From Prevotella sp. UBA3208 (GTDB taxonomy: Bacteria; Bacteroidota; Bacteroidia; Bacteroidales; Bacteroidaceae), in assembly GCA_002363695.1 (NCBI GenBank), contig DEWO01000163.1, positions 4,684 through 13,222 of the forward strand: a stretch of DNA of 8,539 bases. Direction: 5' to 3'. The translations under genes were made by a program, and so were the position numbers. Below the pieces are notes generated by a model, which saw only the letters and a program-made list of their open reading frames with translations, did not search any database and had not been told where the DNA came from. Positions 1 through 5,517 of the stretch are shown here, piece after piece (the stretch's first letter is position 1; every line of letters begins with the position of its first letter).

Positions 1-731
1 GTCTCGTTGAAAGCCTCCGAGGGAGTATGACCATTCTCACGCAGCACCTCGTACTGAGCCAGCAGCAAGCCCTGGATGGCACCCATCAGGCTTCCGCGCT
101 CACCAGTCAGGTCTGAGGTAGCCTCGCGCTGGAAGGTTGTCTCGAACAGGTAGCCGGCACCGATACCGATACCGAAGGCCAGTGTCTTCTCCTTAGCCTT
201 GCCGCTGGCATCCTGATAGACGGCATACGAGCAGTTCAGGCCGCGGCCCTCGCAGAACATCGTGCGCAGGCTCGTGCCAGAACCCTTGGGAGCCACCATG
301 ATGACGTCGACATCCTTCGGGGGTACCACACCCGTGCGATCGCTCCAGTTGATAGCGAAACCGTGGCTGTAGTACAGCGTCTTGCCGGGCTTCAGATATT
401 GCTTGATGGTAGGCCACTGCTGCATCTGACCAGCATCTGAGAGCAGCATACACAGGATGGTACCCTTCTCTGCTGCCTCTTCGATAGAGAAGAGCGTCTT
501 GCCGGGCACCCAGCCGTCGGCAACTGCCTTGTCGTAAGTCTTGCCCTGACGCTGGCCGACAATCACGTTAAAACCGTTGTCGCGCAGGTTGCAAGCCTGT
601 CCGGGCCCCTGCACACCATAACCGATGACGGCGATGACTTCGTCCTTCAATACTTCACGTGCTTTCTCGAGTGAGAACTCCTTGCTGGTGACTACATTTT
701 CAATAACGCCACCAAAATTCATTTCTGCCAT
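1..731 (-). CDS. ilvC: Ketol-acid reductoisomerase, N-terminal 243 residues (cut by window edge)
   Basis: Second common step of valine, leucine and isoleucine synthesis: Mg2+-dependent alkyl migration and NAD(P)H reduction of acetolactate or acetohydroxybutyrate, in the cytoplasm. I translated the minus strand from the ATG at 731-729. Visible are a Rossmann nucleotide-binding motif GYGVQGPGQ (residues 37-45), a cofactor-selecting loop GQRQGKT (59-65), the catalytic His in YSHGF (H123), the segment VAPKGSGTSLR (147-156), and the start of the all-helical domain with DLTGE, whose D207 and E211 are the expected Mg2+ ligands. The remaining C-terminal domain with the other acidic ligands lies outside the window; Bacteroidales enzymes are about 347 residues from memory, so roughly 70% is present. 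An alternative in-frame ATG sits three codons downstream (722). The gene follows a DUF4293 gene by 57 bp on the same strand. No TAnnTTTG box is obvious in that gap, so it may be co-transcribed from bamD. Family call is certain; cofactor preference is not. Confidence 0.96.
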   Translation of the reverse strand, partial: MAEMNFGGVIENVVTSKEFSLEKAREVLKDEVIAVIGYGVQGPGQACNLRDNGFNVIVGQRQGKTYDKAVADGWVPGKTLFSIEEAAEKGTILCMLLSDAGQMQQWPTIKQYLKPGKTLYYSHGFAINWSDRTGVVPPKDVDVIMVAPKGSGTSLRTMFCEGRGLNCSYAVYQDASGKAKEKTLAFGIGIGAGYLFETTFQREATSDLTGERGSLMGAIQGLLLAQYEVLRENGHTPSEAFNE

Positions 732-788
732 AATAGCTAATTGTTTTAATGTTATACTTACCCCCTTGGAAAGAGATTGAAAAATTGC

Positions 789-1241
789 TTACCGGATGCG
801 GTCAGCGGCACGAACCAGCTTCTCGTCGGCCAGCACTCCCTTGCGGGCCATGAAGCAGAGAATGGCGCTGACGGCAGGAAAGGCTGCCGGAAAATCCAGA
901 TGGAAGTTGAGGGCATCTGGAGCCTGCGTCTTGCTGACAACGATGAGCGCTATATACCATATTATATCAAGTGCCATACTTGCCAGACAAAGTGTAGCCT
1001 GCAGCGGACGGTGCTTATATATAAATATGGTATAGAGACTGAGTGCCGAAGCCACGAGGAGAATGGCAAAGAGAGGCCATACACCGAAGTGGGCAACATG
1101 CTGGCTGTCGAGCCACAACAGGTTGTAAATCTGGCTGACGGTAAGTCCCTGGTCAGTCACCGTCGCAATGGGCAGCGAAAGAGTGATTACGCCCAGAATG
1201 ACTGCCACGAGCAGAAAAAGCGTCTGTTTGCGTTGGATCAT
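789..1241 (-). CDS. DUF4293 family four-helix membrane protein
   Basis: 150 residues, beginning MIQRKQT and ending VRAADRIR, both typical of DUF4293 proteins, a Bacteroidota family of unknown function. Four hydrophobic segments are visible: about residues 6-25, 53-75, 81-103 and 116-133, with a short polar loop after the first. This predicts an inner-membrane protein with both termini on the same side; the basic ends (RK near the N-terminus, RAADRIR at the C-terminus) suggest the cytoplasm. It starts 12 bp after the stop of the omega-subunit gene and so is almost certainly in the same operon. From memory, the order bamD, omega, DUF4293 recurs in Bacteroidales, which supports the call but does not give a function. 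No catalytic motif is seen. Confidence 0.88.
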   Translation of the reverse strand: MIQRKQTLFLLVAVILGVITLSLPIATVTDQGLTVSQIYNLLWLDSQHVAHFGVWPLFAILLVASALSLYTIFIYKHRPLQATLCLASMALDIIWYIALIVVSKTQAPDALNFHLDFPAAFPAVSAILCFMARKGVLADEKLVRAADRIR

Positions 1242-1253
1242 AGCGTTTGCGGA

Positions 1254-1595
1254 TTAGTCGGTCTGAACCTCCTGAGCATCCTTTGCGGGGTCGCGCCAGT
1301 AGATTTTGCCCTCAACAAACTCCTGCGTAGCCAGCAGCGAGGGCTTGGGCAGCTTCTCGTAGTAGCGTGATATTTCTATCTGCTCACGATTCTCGAAGAC
1401 TTCCTCCAGCGAGTCGTTATAGGATGCGAACTCAGCCAGCTTCTTGCTGAGGTCTTCCTTAATCTGCATACTAATCTGGTTAGCACGCTTAGAGATGATT
1501 GCTACACTCTCATAGATGTTGCCGGTCTCCTGGCAAAGGTCCATGATGTTGCGGGTTACGGTGTTCACCGGTGCTTTTGATTTCTTGTAATCCAT
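1254..1595 (-). CDS. rpoZ: RNA polymerase omega subunit, Rpb6-like (Bacteroidota type)
   Basis: 113 residues. The omega subunit (bacterial counterpart of eukaryotic Rpb6) clamps the C-terminal part of beta-prime and aids RNA polymerase assembly. The diagnostic segment is NIYESVAIISKRANQI (residues 26-41), matching the omega/Rpb6 helix in which an Ala/Lys-Arg-Ala/Gln-Ile pattern contacts beta-prime. It is followed by a helical stretch (IKEDLSKKLAEF) and an acidic segment EEVFENREQIEIS. A C-terminal extension with KLPKPSLLATQEF is characteristic of the Bacteroidota version, which diverges enough from E. coli RpoZ that it is often labelled only as Rpb6 family or hypothetical. The start at 1595 gives MDYKKSKAPVNT, as expected for the family. 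It lies 44 bp downstream of bamD and 12 bp upstream of the DUF4293 gene. The RNA polymerase role rests on family knowledge. Confidence 0.88.
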   Translation of the reverse strand: MDYKKSKAPVNTVTRNIMDLCQETGNIYESVAIISKRANQISMQIKEDLSKKLAEFASYNDSLEEVFENREQIEISRYYEKLPKPSLLATQEFVEGKIYWRDPAKDAQEVQTD

Positions 1596-1610
1596 GTCTA
1601 TTATCTACAA

Positions 1611-1632
1611 TTTAACGATTTACGATTTACGA
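1611..1632. repeat. Short tandem repeat of TTTACGA in the bamD-omega gap
   Basis: Plus strand reads TTTAACGA, TTTACGA, TTTACGA: two exact heptamers plus one copy with an extra A. On the transcribed strand this is TCGTAAATCGTAAATCG followed by TTAAATTG, in the leader of the omega gene. It is not self-complementary and contains no TAnnTTTG promoter. Function unknown. Confidence 0.7.
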
Positions 1633-1639
1633 ATATATA

Positions 1640-2467
1640 TTAGTCGCCTGTGACTTTCTTGCACTTGACGATATACTTCTCGGCAGTCTTGCGCTCCTCG
1701 GACTCAGGGAACTCGTTGAGGAATCCGTAGCACTCGTCCTCAGCATCGCGGAAACGCTCCACACGGCGTTCCTCGCTGGAGTTCTGGGCCAGTTCGAACT
1801 TCGACTTCATAATGAGGATGGAGAACTTCTCGCGCAACGAACTGAAGGGATAAGACTTCAAGGCGTTCTGGGCGGTAATGATGCACGACTCGTAGTTGGA
1901 CTCGGTATTGGCGTTGATGTTGCCAAAGTAGCCACCTAAGTTATAATACAGTTCGGCAGCCAAGTATTCCTTCATGACGAGGTTGTCCTGCAGGACGAAC
2001 AGCTGGCTCTGAGCCTTCTCACGCAGCGGTGAGTCGGGATAGTAATCCATGAAGTTCTGGAAAGCATTGATGGCTCCGATGGTTGACGACTGATCCAGAC
2101 GGGGGTCGGGCATACTCTGGAAGAGCGACTGTCCGGTATAGAAGGAAGCCTGCTCGGCATAGTCACCCTTGGGGTAACTCTGGAAATACTTTTTGAAGGT
2201 GGCGCTGGCAGCTTCGTAATCCCTGTTGCAGAACTGCGCCATCCCCAGCATGTAGAGACTCTCCTGAGCATTCTGCCTACCCTTCTGCACGGTCACCAGT
2301 TCCTGCAACAGCGTGGCTGCCTGCTGGAACTTGCCGAGGGCAAAGCATTGCTTGGCATACTCGTACTTATACTGATTGTCATTCGACTTATAGACGTTAT
2401 TGAACTCATGGGCACATCCTGACAGCAGGACGGCCATGCATAGCGCTATGATACAGTTTCTCTTCAT
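1640..2467 (-). CDS. bamD: Outer membrane protein assembly factor BamD (TPR lipoprotein)
   Basis: 275 residues from the ATG at 2467. Lipoprotein partner of BamA in the complex that folds beta-barrel proteins into the outer membrane, anchored to its periplasmic face. The N-terminus MKRNCIIALCMAVLLSGC is a clear type II signal peptide with lipobox LSGC, acylated Cys18. Helix-pair (TPR-like) repeats follow: about 31-60 (YEYAKQCFALGKFQQAATLL), 67-99 (LYMLGMAQFCNRDYEAASAT) and 103-145 (region ending AINAFQNFMDYYPDSP), with further helical repeats to the end. The FxxYFxxYPxGxYAEQA pattern is typical of BamD/YfiO. An in-frame ATG 13 codons upstream (2506) is rejected as start because it would bury the lipoprotein signal and because a good promoter lies between the two ATGs. 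First gene of a minus-strand operon with the omega subunit and DUF4293; divergent from uvrB. Slightly longer than E. coli BamD (245), as usual in this phylum. Confidence 0.93.
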   Translation of the reverse strand: MKRNCIIALCMAVLLSGCAHEFNNVYKSNDNQYKYEYAKQCFALGKFQQAATLLQELVTVQKGRQNAQESLYMLGMAQFCNRDYEAASATFKKYFQSYPKGDYAEQASFYTGQSLFQSMPDPRLDQSSTIGAINAFQNFMDYYPDSPLREKAQSQLFVLQDNLVMKEYLAAELYYNLGGYFGNINANTESNYESCIITAQNALKSYPFSSLREKFSILIMKSKFELAQNSSEERRVERFRDAEDECYGFLNEFPESEERKTAEKYIVKCKKVTGD

Positions 2468-2469
2468 TG

Positions 2470-2493
2470 ATTTTGCAATTTGACGTGCAAAAT
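2470..2493. repeat. 8-bp inverted repeat overlapping the bamD promoter
   Basis: Arms ATTTTGCA (2470-2477) and TGCAAAAT (2486-2493) are perfect complements separated by 8 bp. The right arm covers most of the bamD -7 box and the left arm lies in the short leader. The expected start of transcription falls in the spacer, so the RNA cannot contain both arms; if functional, this is a DNA operator rather than an RNA hairpin. AT-rich palindromes also arise by chance. Confidence 0.45.
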
Positions 2494-2518
2494 TACGCAT
2501 TTTCATTGTAAAACCAAA
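2488..2518 (-). promoter_or_regulatory. bamD operon promoter, Bacteroidota type
   Basis: Reading the minus strand: a -33 element TTTG (complement of 2515-2518), a 19-bp gap, then TAATTTTG (complement of 2488-2495), an exact match to the phylum's -7 consensus TAnnTTTG. Transcription would begin around 2481-2484, giving a leader of about 15 bases before the ATG at 2467. The match in both boxes and spacing makes this the best promoter in the window. Confidence 0.72.
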
Positions 2519-2569
2519 GGTTTTTTGATAAAAATTAGGGAATAAGGGCGTAAATTATGATTTATTTCG

Positions 2570-2577
2570 TACCTTTG
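2570..2577 (+). promoter_or_regulatory. uvrB promoter -7 box, very close to the start codon
   Basis: TACCTTTG matches TAnnTTTG exactly. A -33 TTTG at the usual distance is not evident; the nearest (2524-2527) is too far upstream. The box ends only 6 bases before the uvrB ATG at 2584, so the start of transcription would fall on or next to that codon. Confidence 0.55.
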
Positions 2578-2583
2578 CCCTCC

Positions 2584-4614
2584 ATGAACTTCCTTTTAAC
2601 ATCAAAATACCAGCCTACGGGTGACCAACCCGAGGCTATCCGTCAACTGACAGACGGATTGGAACGCGGAGACCGTTCTCAAGTGCTGCTGGGTGTGACG
2701 GGGTCAGGCAAGACCTTTACCGTGGCCAACGTCATAGCCAATGTCAACAAACCCACCCTCATCCTGTCGCACAACAAGACGCTGGCCGCCCAGTTGTACG
2801 AGGAAATGCGGGGCTTCTTTCCCGACAATGCCGTCGAGTACTATGTCAGCTATTATGACTACTACCAGCCGGAGGCTTATCTGCCCACGTCAGACACCTA
2901 CATCGAGAAGGATTTGGCCATCAACGAGGAGATAGACAAGCTGAGGCTACGAGCGGTAAGCAGTTTAATGTCAGGAAGAAAAGACGTCGTTGTTGTATCT
3001 TCTATTTCGTGTATTTACGGTATGGGAAGCCCTGTAGCGTTGAACGAGAACATCATCGAAATTCATCGTGGACAAATCCTTGACCGCAATGCCTTGTTAA
3101 GAAAATTGGTTGCCGCACTCTATGTCCGCAACGACCTGGAACTGAAGCGCGGAAACTTCCGCGTCAAGGGCGACACCATCGACATTGCCATGGCCTACTC
3201 GGAGGTGGTGTTGCGCGTTACCTTCTGGGACGACGAGATAGACACCATCGAGGAACTGGATGCCATCACCATGCAGCGCATGGCTACGTTCGAGGAATAT
3301 AAGCTCTACCCTGCCAATCTGTTCATGACCACCCAAGAGCAAACCAACATAGCCATCCGCCACATACAGGACGACCTGGTGCAGCAAGTGGCCTTCTTCG
3401 AGGAGCAAGGTGATGCCATCAAGGCCCAACGCATCAAGGAGCGCGTGGAGTACGACATGGAGATGATCAAGGAACTGGGGCACTGTTCTGGTATTGAGAA
3501 CTACTCACGCTATTTCGACGGGCGCCAGGCAGGCGAACGCCCCTACTGCCTGCTCGACTTCTTCCCCGAAGACTATTTGTTAGTGATTGACGAGAGCCAC
3601 GTCACGGTGCCCCAGATTGGGGCCATGTATGGCGGCGATCGTGCCCGCAAGACCAATCTGGTAGAGTACGGATTCCGTCTGCCCGCAGCCTTTGACAACC
3701 GCCCGCTGACCTTTGACGAGTTCAAGCAGATGACTCATCAGGTCATCTATGTCTCGGCCACCCCAGCCGACTACGAGCTTCAGGAGTCAGAGGGTGTGGT
3801 GGTAGAACAGGTGATACGTCCTACGGGGCTGTTAGACCCAGAGATTGAGGTGCGCCCCACGGAGAACCAGATAGACGACCTGATGGAAGAGATACAACAG
3901 CGCATCCAGCGCAAGGAGCGCGTGCTGGTGACCACGCTGACCAAGCGCATGGCCGAAGAACTGTCGGAGTATCTGCTGAACCACGACATTCAGACGGCAT
4001 ACATCCACAGCGAGGTGACAACACTGGACCGTGTGAAGATACTGGAGAACCTGCGCAACGGCACCTATGACGTGCTGGTAGGCGTCAACCTGCTGCGCGA
4101 AGGATTGGACCTGCCCGAAGTATCGCTGGTGGCCATTCTCGATGCTGATAAAGAGGGTTTCCTGCGCTCGCACCGTTCGCTGACGCAGACTGCCGGACGT
4201 GCGGCCCGCAATGTCAACGGCAAGGTCATCATGTATGCCGACAGCATCACCGCCTCAATGCAACTCACCATCGACGAGACCCTGCGCCGCCGCACCAAGC
4301 AGCTCAGATATAACGAAGAGCACGGCATTACCCCGAAGCAAATACAGAAAGCCCTGAAGCAAAGCGACTTACGCCAATTCGTGGGCGACGACAAAAACGA
4401 CGCGCCCCTGGCCACTACCGCCTACATCGGGCCCTCGGAAGCAGCCTTTGCCGCTGACCCCATTATTGAGCGCATGACCCGCCCACAGCTGGAGAAGAGC
4501 ATCCAGGAGACTACACGCCTGATGAAGGCCGCTGCCAAAAAACTCGACTTCCTGCAAGCTGCACAGTATCGTGACGAGATAATCCGACTGCAAAAAGAGC
4601 TGGAATTGAAGTAG
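2584..4614 (+). CDS. uvrB: Excinuclease ABC subunit B (UvrB), nucleotide excision repair
   Basis: 676 residues, matching E. coli UvrB (673). Cytoplasmic damage-verifying helicase that is loaded by UvrA2 and then recruits UvrC for dual incision. Seen in order: N-terminal YQPTGDQPEAI (9-19), Walker A GVTGSGKT (37-44), the damage-probing beta-hairpin region YYDYYQPEAYLP (90-101), RNDLELKRGNFRVKGD in the UvrA-interacting domain 2, GHCSGIENYSRYF, Walker B DESH (336-339), VSATPADYE, TTLTKRMAEELSEYL, GVNLLREGLDLPEVSLVAI, motif VI QTAGRAARN (535-543) and a C-terminal UVR domain (631-676) that binds UvrC. Motif VI has TQTAGR where E. coli has IQTIGR, a substitution I remember from other Bacteroidales. 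The ATG at 2584 is preferred over one nine codons upstream (2557), because that extension contains the TACCTTTG box and lacks homology to the family. Divergent from bamD. Confidence 0.98.
   Translation: MNFLLTSKYQPTGDQPEAIRQLTDGLERGDRSQVLLGVTGSGKTFTVANVIANVNKPTLILSHNKTLAAQLYEEMRGFFPDNAVEYYVSYYDYYQPEAYLPTSDTYIEKDLAINEEIDKLRLRAVSSLMSGRKDVVVVSSISCIYGMGSPVALNENIIEIHRGQILDRNALLRKLVAALYVRNDLELKRGNFRVKGDTIDIAMAYSEVVLRVTFWDDEIDTIEELDAITMQRMATFEEYKLYPANLFMTTQEQTNIAIRHIQDDLVQQVAFFEEQGDAIKAQRIKERVEYDMEMIKELGHCSGIENYSRYFDGRQAGERPYCLLDFFPEDYLLVIDESHVTVPQIGAMYGGDRARKTNLVEYGFRLPAAFDNRPLTFDEFKQMTHQVIYVSATPADYELQESEGVVVEQVIRPTGLLDPEIEVRPTENQIDDLMEEIQQRIQRKERVLVTTLTKRMAEELSEYLLNHDIQTAYIHSEVTTLDRVKILENLRNGTYDVLVGVNLLREGLDLPEVSLVAILDADKEGFLRSHRSLTQTAGRAARNVNGKVIMYADSITASMQLTIDETLRRRTKQLRYNEEHGITPKQIQKALKQSDLRQFVGDDKNDAPLATTAYIGPSEAAFAADPIIERMTRPQLEKSIQETTRLMKAAAKKLDFLQAAQYRDEIIRLQKELELK
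2947..3111 (+). other. AT-rich patch with atypical codons inside uvrB
   Basis: By hand count, 2941-3120 is about 44% G+C (80 of 180), against 57% in 2761-2820 and 58% in 3121-3180. Codons scarce elsewhere in the gene cluster here: CTA, CGA, GTA, TTA, TCA, AGA, and consecutive GTT GTT GTA TCT TCT ATT. The encoded protein (from AVSSLMSGRKDVVVV to LLRKLV) is normal for the family and the frame is intact. Confidence 0.6.
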
Positions 4615-4696
4615 CGTGGAAAAGGGCTATGTAAGCAGAGTGGTTAAAAAGGTAAAAAAATAGCAGACAGTAGCACCGTATTTAGAATAATATTCG

Positions 4697-4704
4697 TACT
4701 TTTG
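4697..4704 (+). promoter_or_regulatory. Promoter -7 box for the DUF4468-porin operon
   Basis: TACTTTTG matches TAnnTTTG and is followed by C, as is common. Transcription would start near 4710, leaving an A-rich leader of about 25 bases before the ATG at 4736. A -33 TTTG at 19-21 bp upstream is not visible, so the assignment rests on the -7 box and position. Between the uvrB stop (4614) and this box I found no convincing terminator hairpin. Confidence 0.58.
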
Positions 4705-4735
4705 CACGAAAAATAAAACAAAAAGACATACCGCG

Positions 4736-5353
4736 ATGAAAAAAATCTTGATGTTCGTGCTGGCTCTGGTGCCAGTAACCATGTGTGCTCAGGATAACAC
4801 CTGGGAGCGTCCTGAAGAGGAAGAAGTGGAAGCAAAGGTGCAGAAAGTAAATCCTGACGCAAAATATCTGCGCGGCGCCGTTCCCGAGGTCGACGGCAAG
4901 GTGGTGTTCAGCAAAACCATCGAAGCACCCGGAAAGAGTGCAGCCGAAATCTTCCGTACCATCAGAGGCTACTTGCAGAAAATGGGACGTGAGAAAAACC
5001 AGATTAACAACCAGCTGATAGTCAACGATAGCGTGAACTACGAGGTAGGCGCCAACTTTGAGGAGTGGCTGGTGTTCAGGAAAACGGCTATCGTGCTTGA
5101 CCAGACACGCTTCATGTACGTTCTGGACGCTCATTGTCAGGACGGCAAGGCAGAAGTGACGCTGAGCCACATTCGCTATTTGTACGAAGAGCAGCGCAAT
5201 CCGCAGCGGCTGAAGGCCGAAGGCTGGATTACGGACGACGACGCCGTCAACAAGAAGAACACCAAGCTCTATCCCGTGACGGGCAAGTTCCGCCGCAAGA
5301 CCATTGACCGCAAGGATTTCCTGTTCAACAAAATCGAATCGCTGCTGAAATGA
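4736..5353 (+). CDS. Secreted DUF4468 domain protein
   Basis: 205 residues. The N-terminus MKKILMFVLALVPVTMCAQD is a signal peptide, probably cleaved after Ala18; Cys17 is preceded by Met, so a lipobox is not credible. An acidic linker (PEEEEVEAKV, 26-35) leads to a domain with the DUF4468 pattern: VDGKVVFSKTIEAPGKSAAEIF (52-73), a helix to about 83, QLIVNDSVNYEVGANF and then alternating strands to VLDAHCQDGKAEVTLSHIRYLY (129-150). The tail is basic (KFRRKTIDRKDFLFNKIESLLK). DUF4468 is common among Bacteroidota exported proteins and has no assigned reaction; I see no catalytic motif. Predicted location is the periplasm or outer-membrane face. Its TGA overlaps the ATG of the next small gene (ATGA), implying translational coupling. 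First gene of the four-gene plus-strand cluster. Confidence 0.82.
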   Translation: MKKILMFVLALVPVTMCAQDNTWERPEEEEVEAKVQKVNPDAKYLRGAVPEVDGKVVFSKTIEAPGKSAAEIFRTIRGYLQKMGREKNQINNQLIVNDSVNYEVGANFEEWLVFRKTAIVLDQTRFMYVLDAHCQDGKAEVTLSHIRYLYEEQRNPQRLKAEGWITDDDAVNKKNTKLYPVTGKFRRKTIDRKDFLFNKIESLLK

Positions 5354-5517
5354 ATACAGATGTCATCCGCAACTGGCTGAACATCATCTTCATGATAGGT
5401 GCTGTTGTCGGTTTGGTATTCTATTTTACCCACCATCAGGAAACGGGCATCTACATCATCCTGATTTCGATGGTGATCAAGTTTGCAGAGGCTACTCTGC
5501 GTATGTTTAAAGTATGA
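5350..5517 (+). CDS. Small two-helix membrane protein (55 residues)
   Basis: I translated this frame by hand: 55 residues from MNTDVIRNWLN to ATLRMFKV. Two hydrophobic segments are visible, about residues 10-26 and 32-50, joined by a short polar turn FTHHQETG, with basic residues near both ends (R7; K44, R51, K54). This is a small inner-membrane hairpin protein. Its ATG overlaps the stop of the DUF4468 gene (ATGA, 5350-5353) and its stop overlaps the ATG of the porin gene (ATGA, 5514-5517), so it exactly fills the space between them. That fit, and the hydrophobic pattern kept over a full frame, argue that it is a real gene although it is below usual length cut-offs. I do not recognise a named family. 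No cysteine or lipobox is present. A role beside the porin is inference from position only. Confidence 0.8.
   Translation: MNTDVIRNWLNIIFMIGAVVGLVFYFTHHQETGIYIILISMVIKFAEATLRMFKV

Noticed and set aside
193..453. An 86-codon minus-strand frame inside ilvC
   Set aside because: It is an alternate reading frame of ilvC. The correct frame gives an uninterrupted ketol-acid reductoisomerase from 731 to the window edge.
777..1370. A 197-codon plus-strand frame across the DUF4293 and omega genes
   Set aside because: Both minus-strand genes are recognised families with expected starts and ends; this frame spans their boundary and shows no coherent domain.
4615..4690. Possible rho-independent terminator after uvrB
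   Set aside because: There are A-rich runs but no GC-rich inverted repeat followed by T residues on the plus strand.
4736..4790. Lipoprotein signal in the DUF4468 protein because of a Cys at position 17
   Set aside because: The residue before Cys is Met, not Gly, Ala or Ser, so the lipobox rule fails; a normal signal peptide cut after Ala18 fits better.
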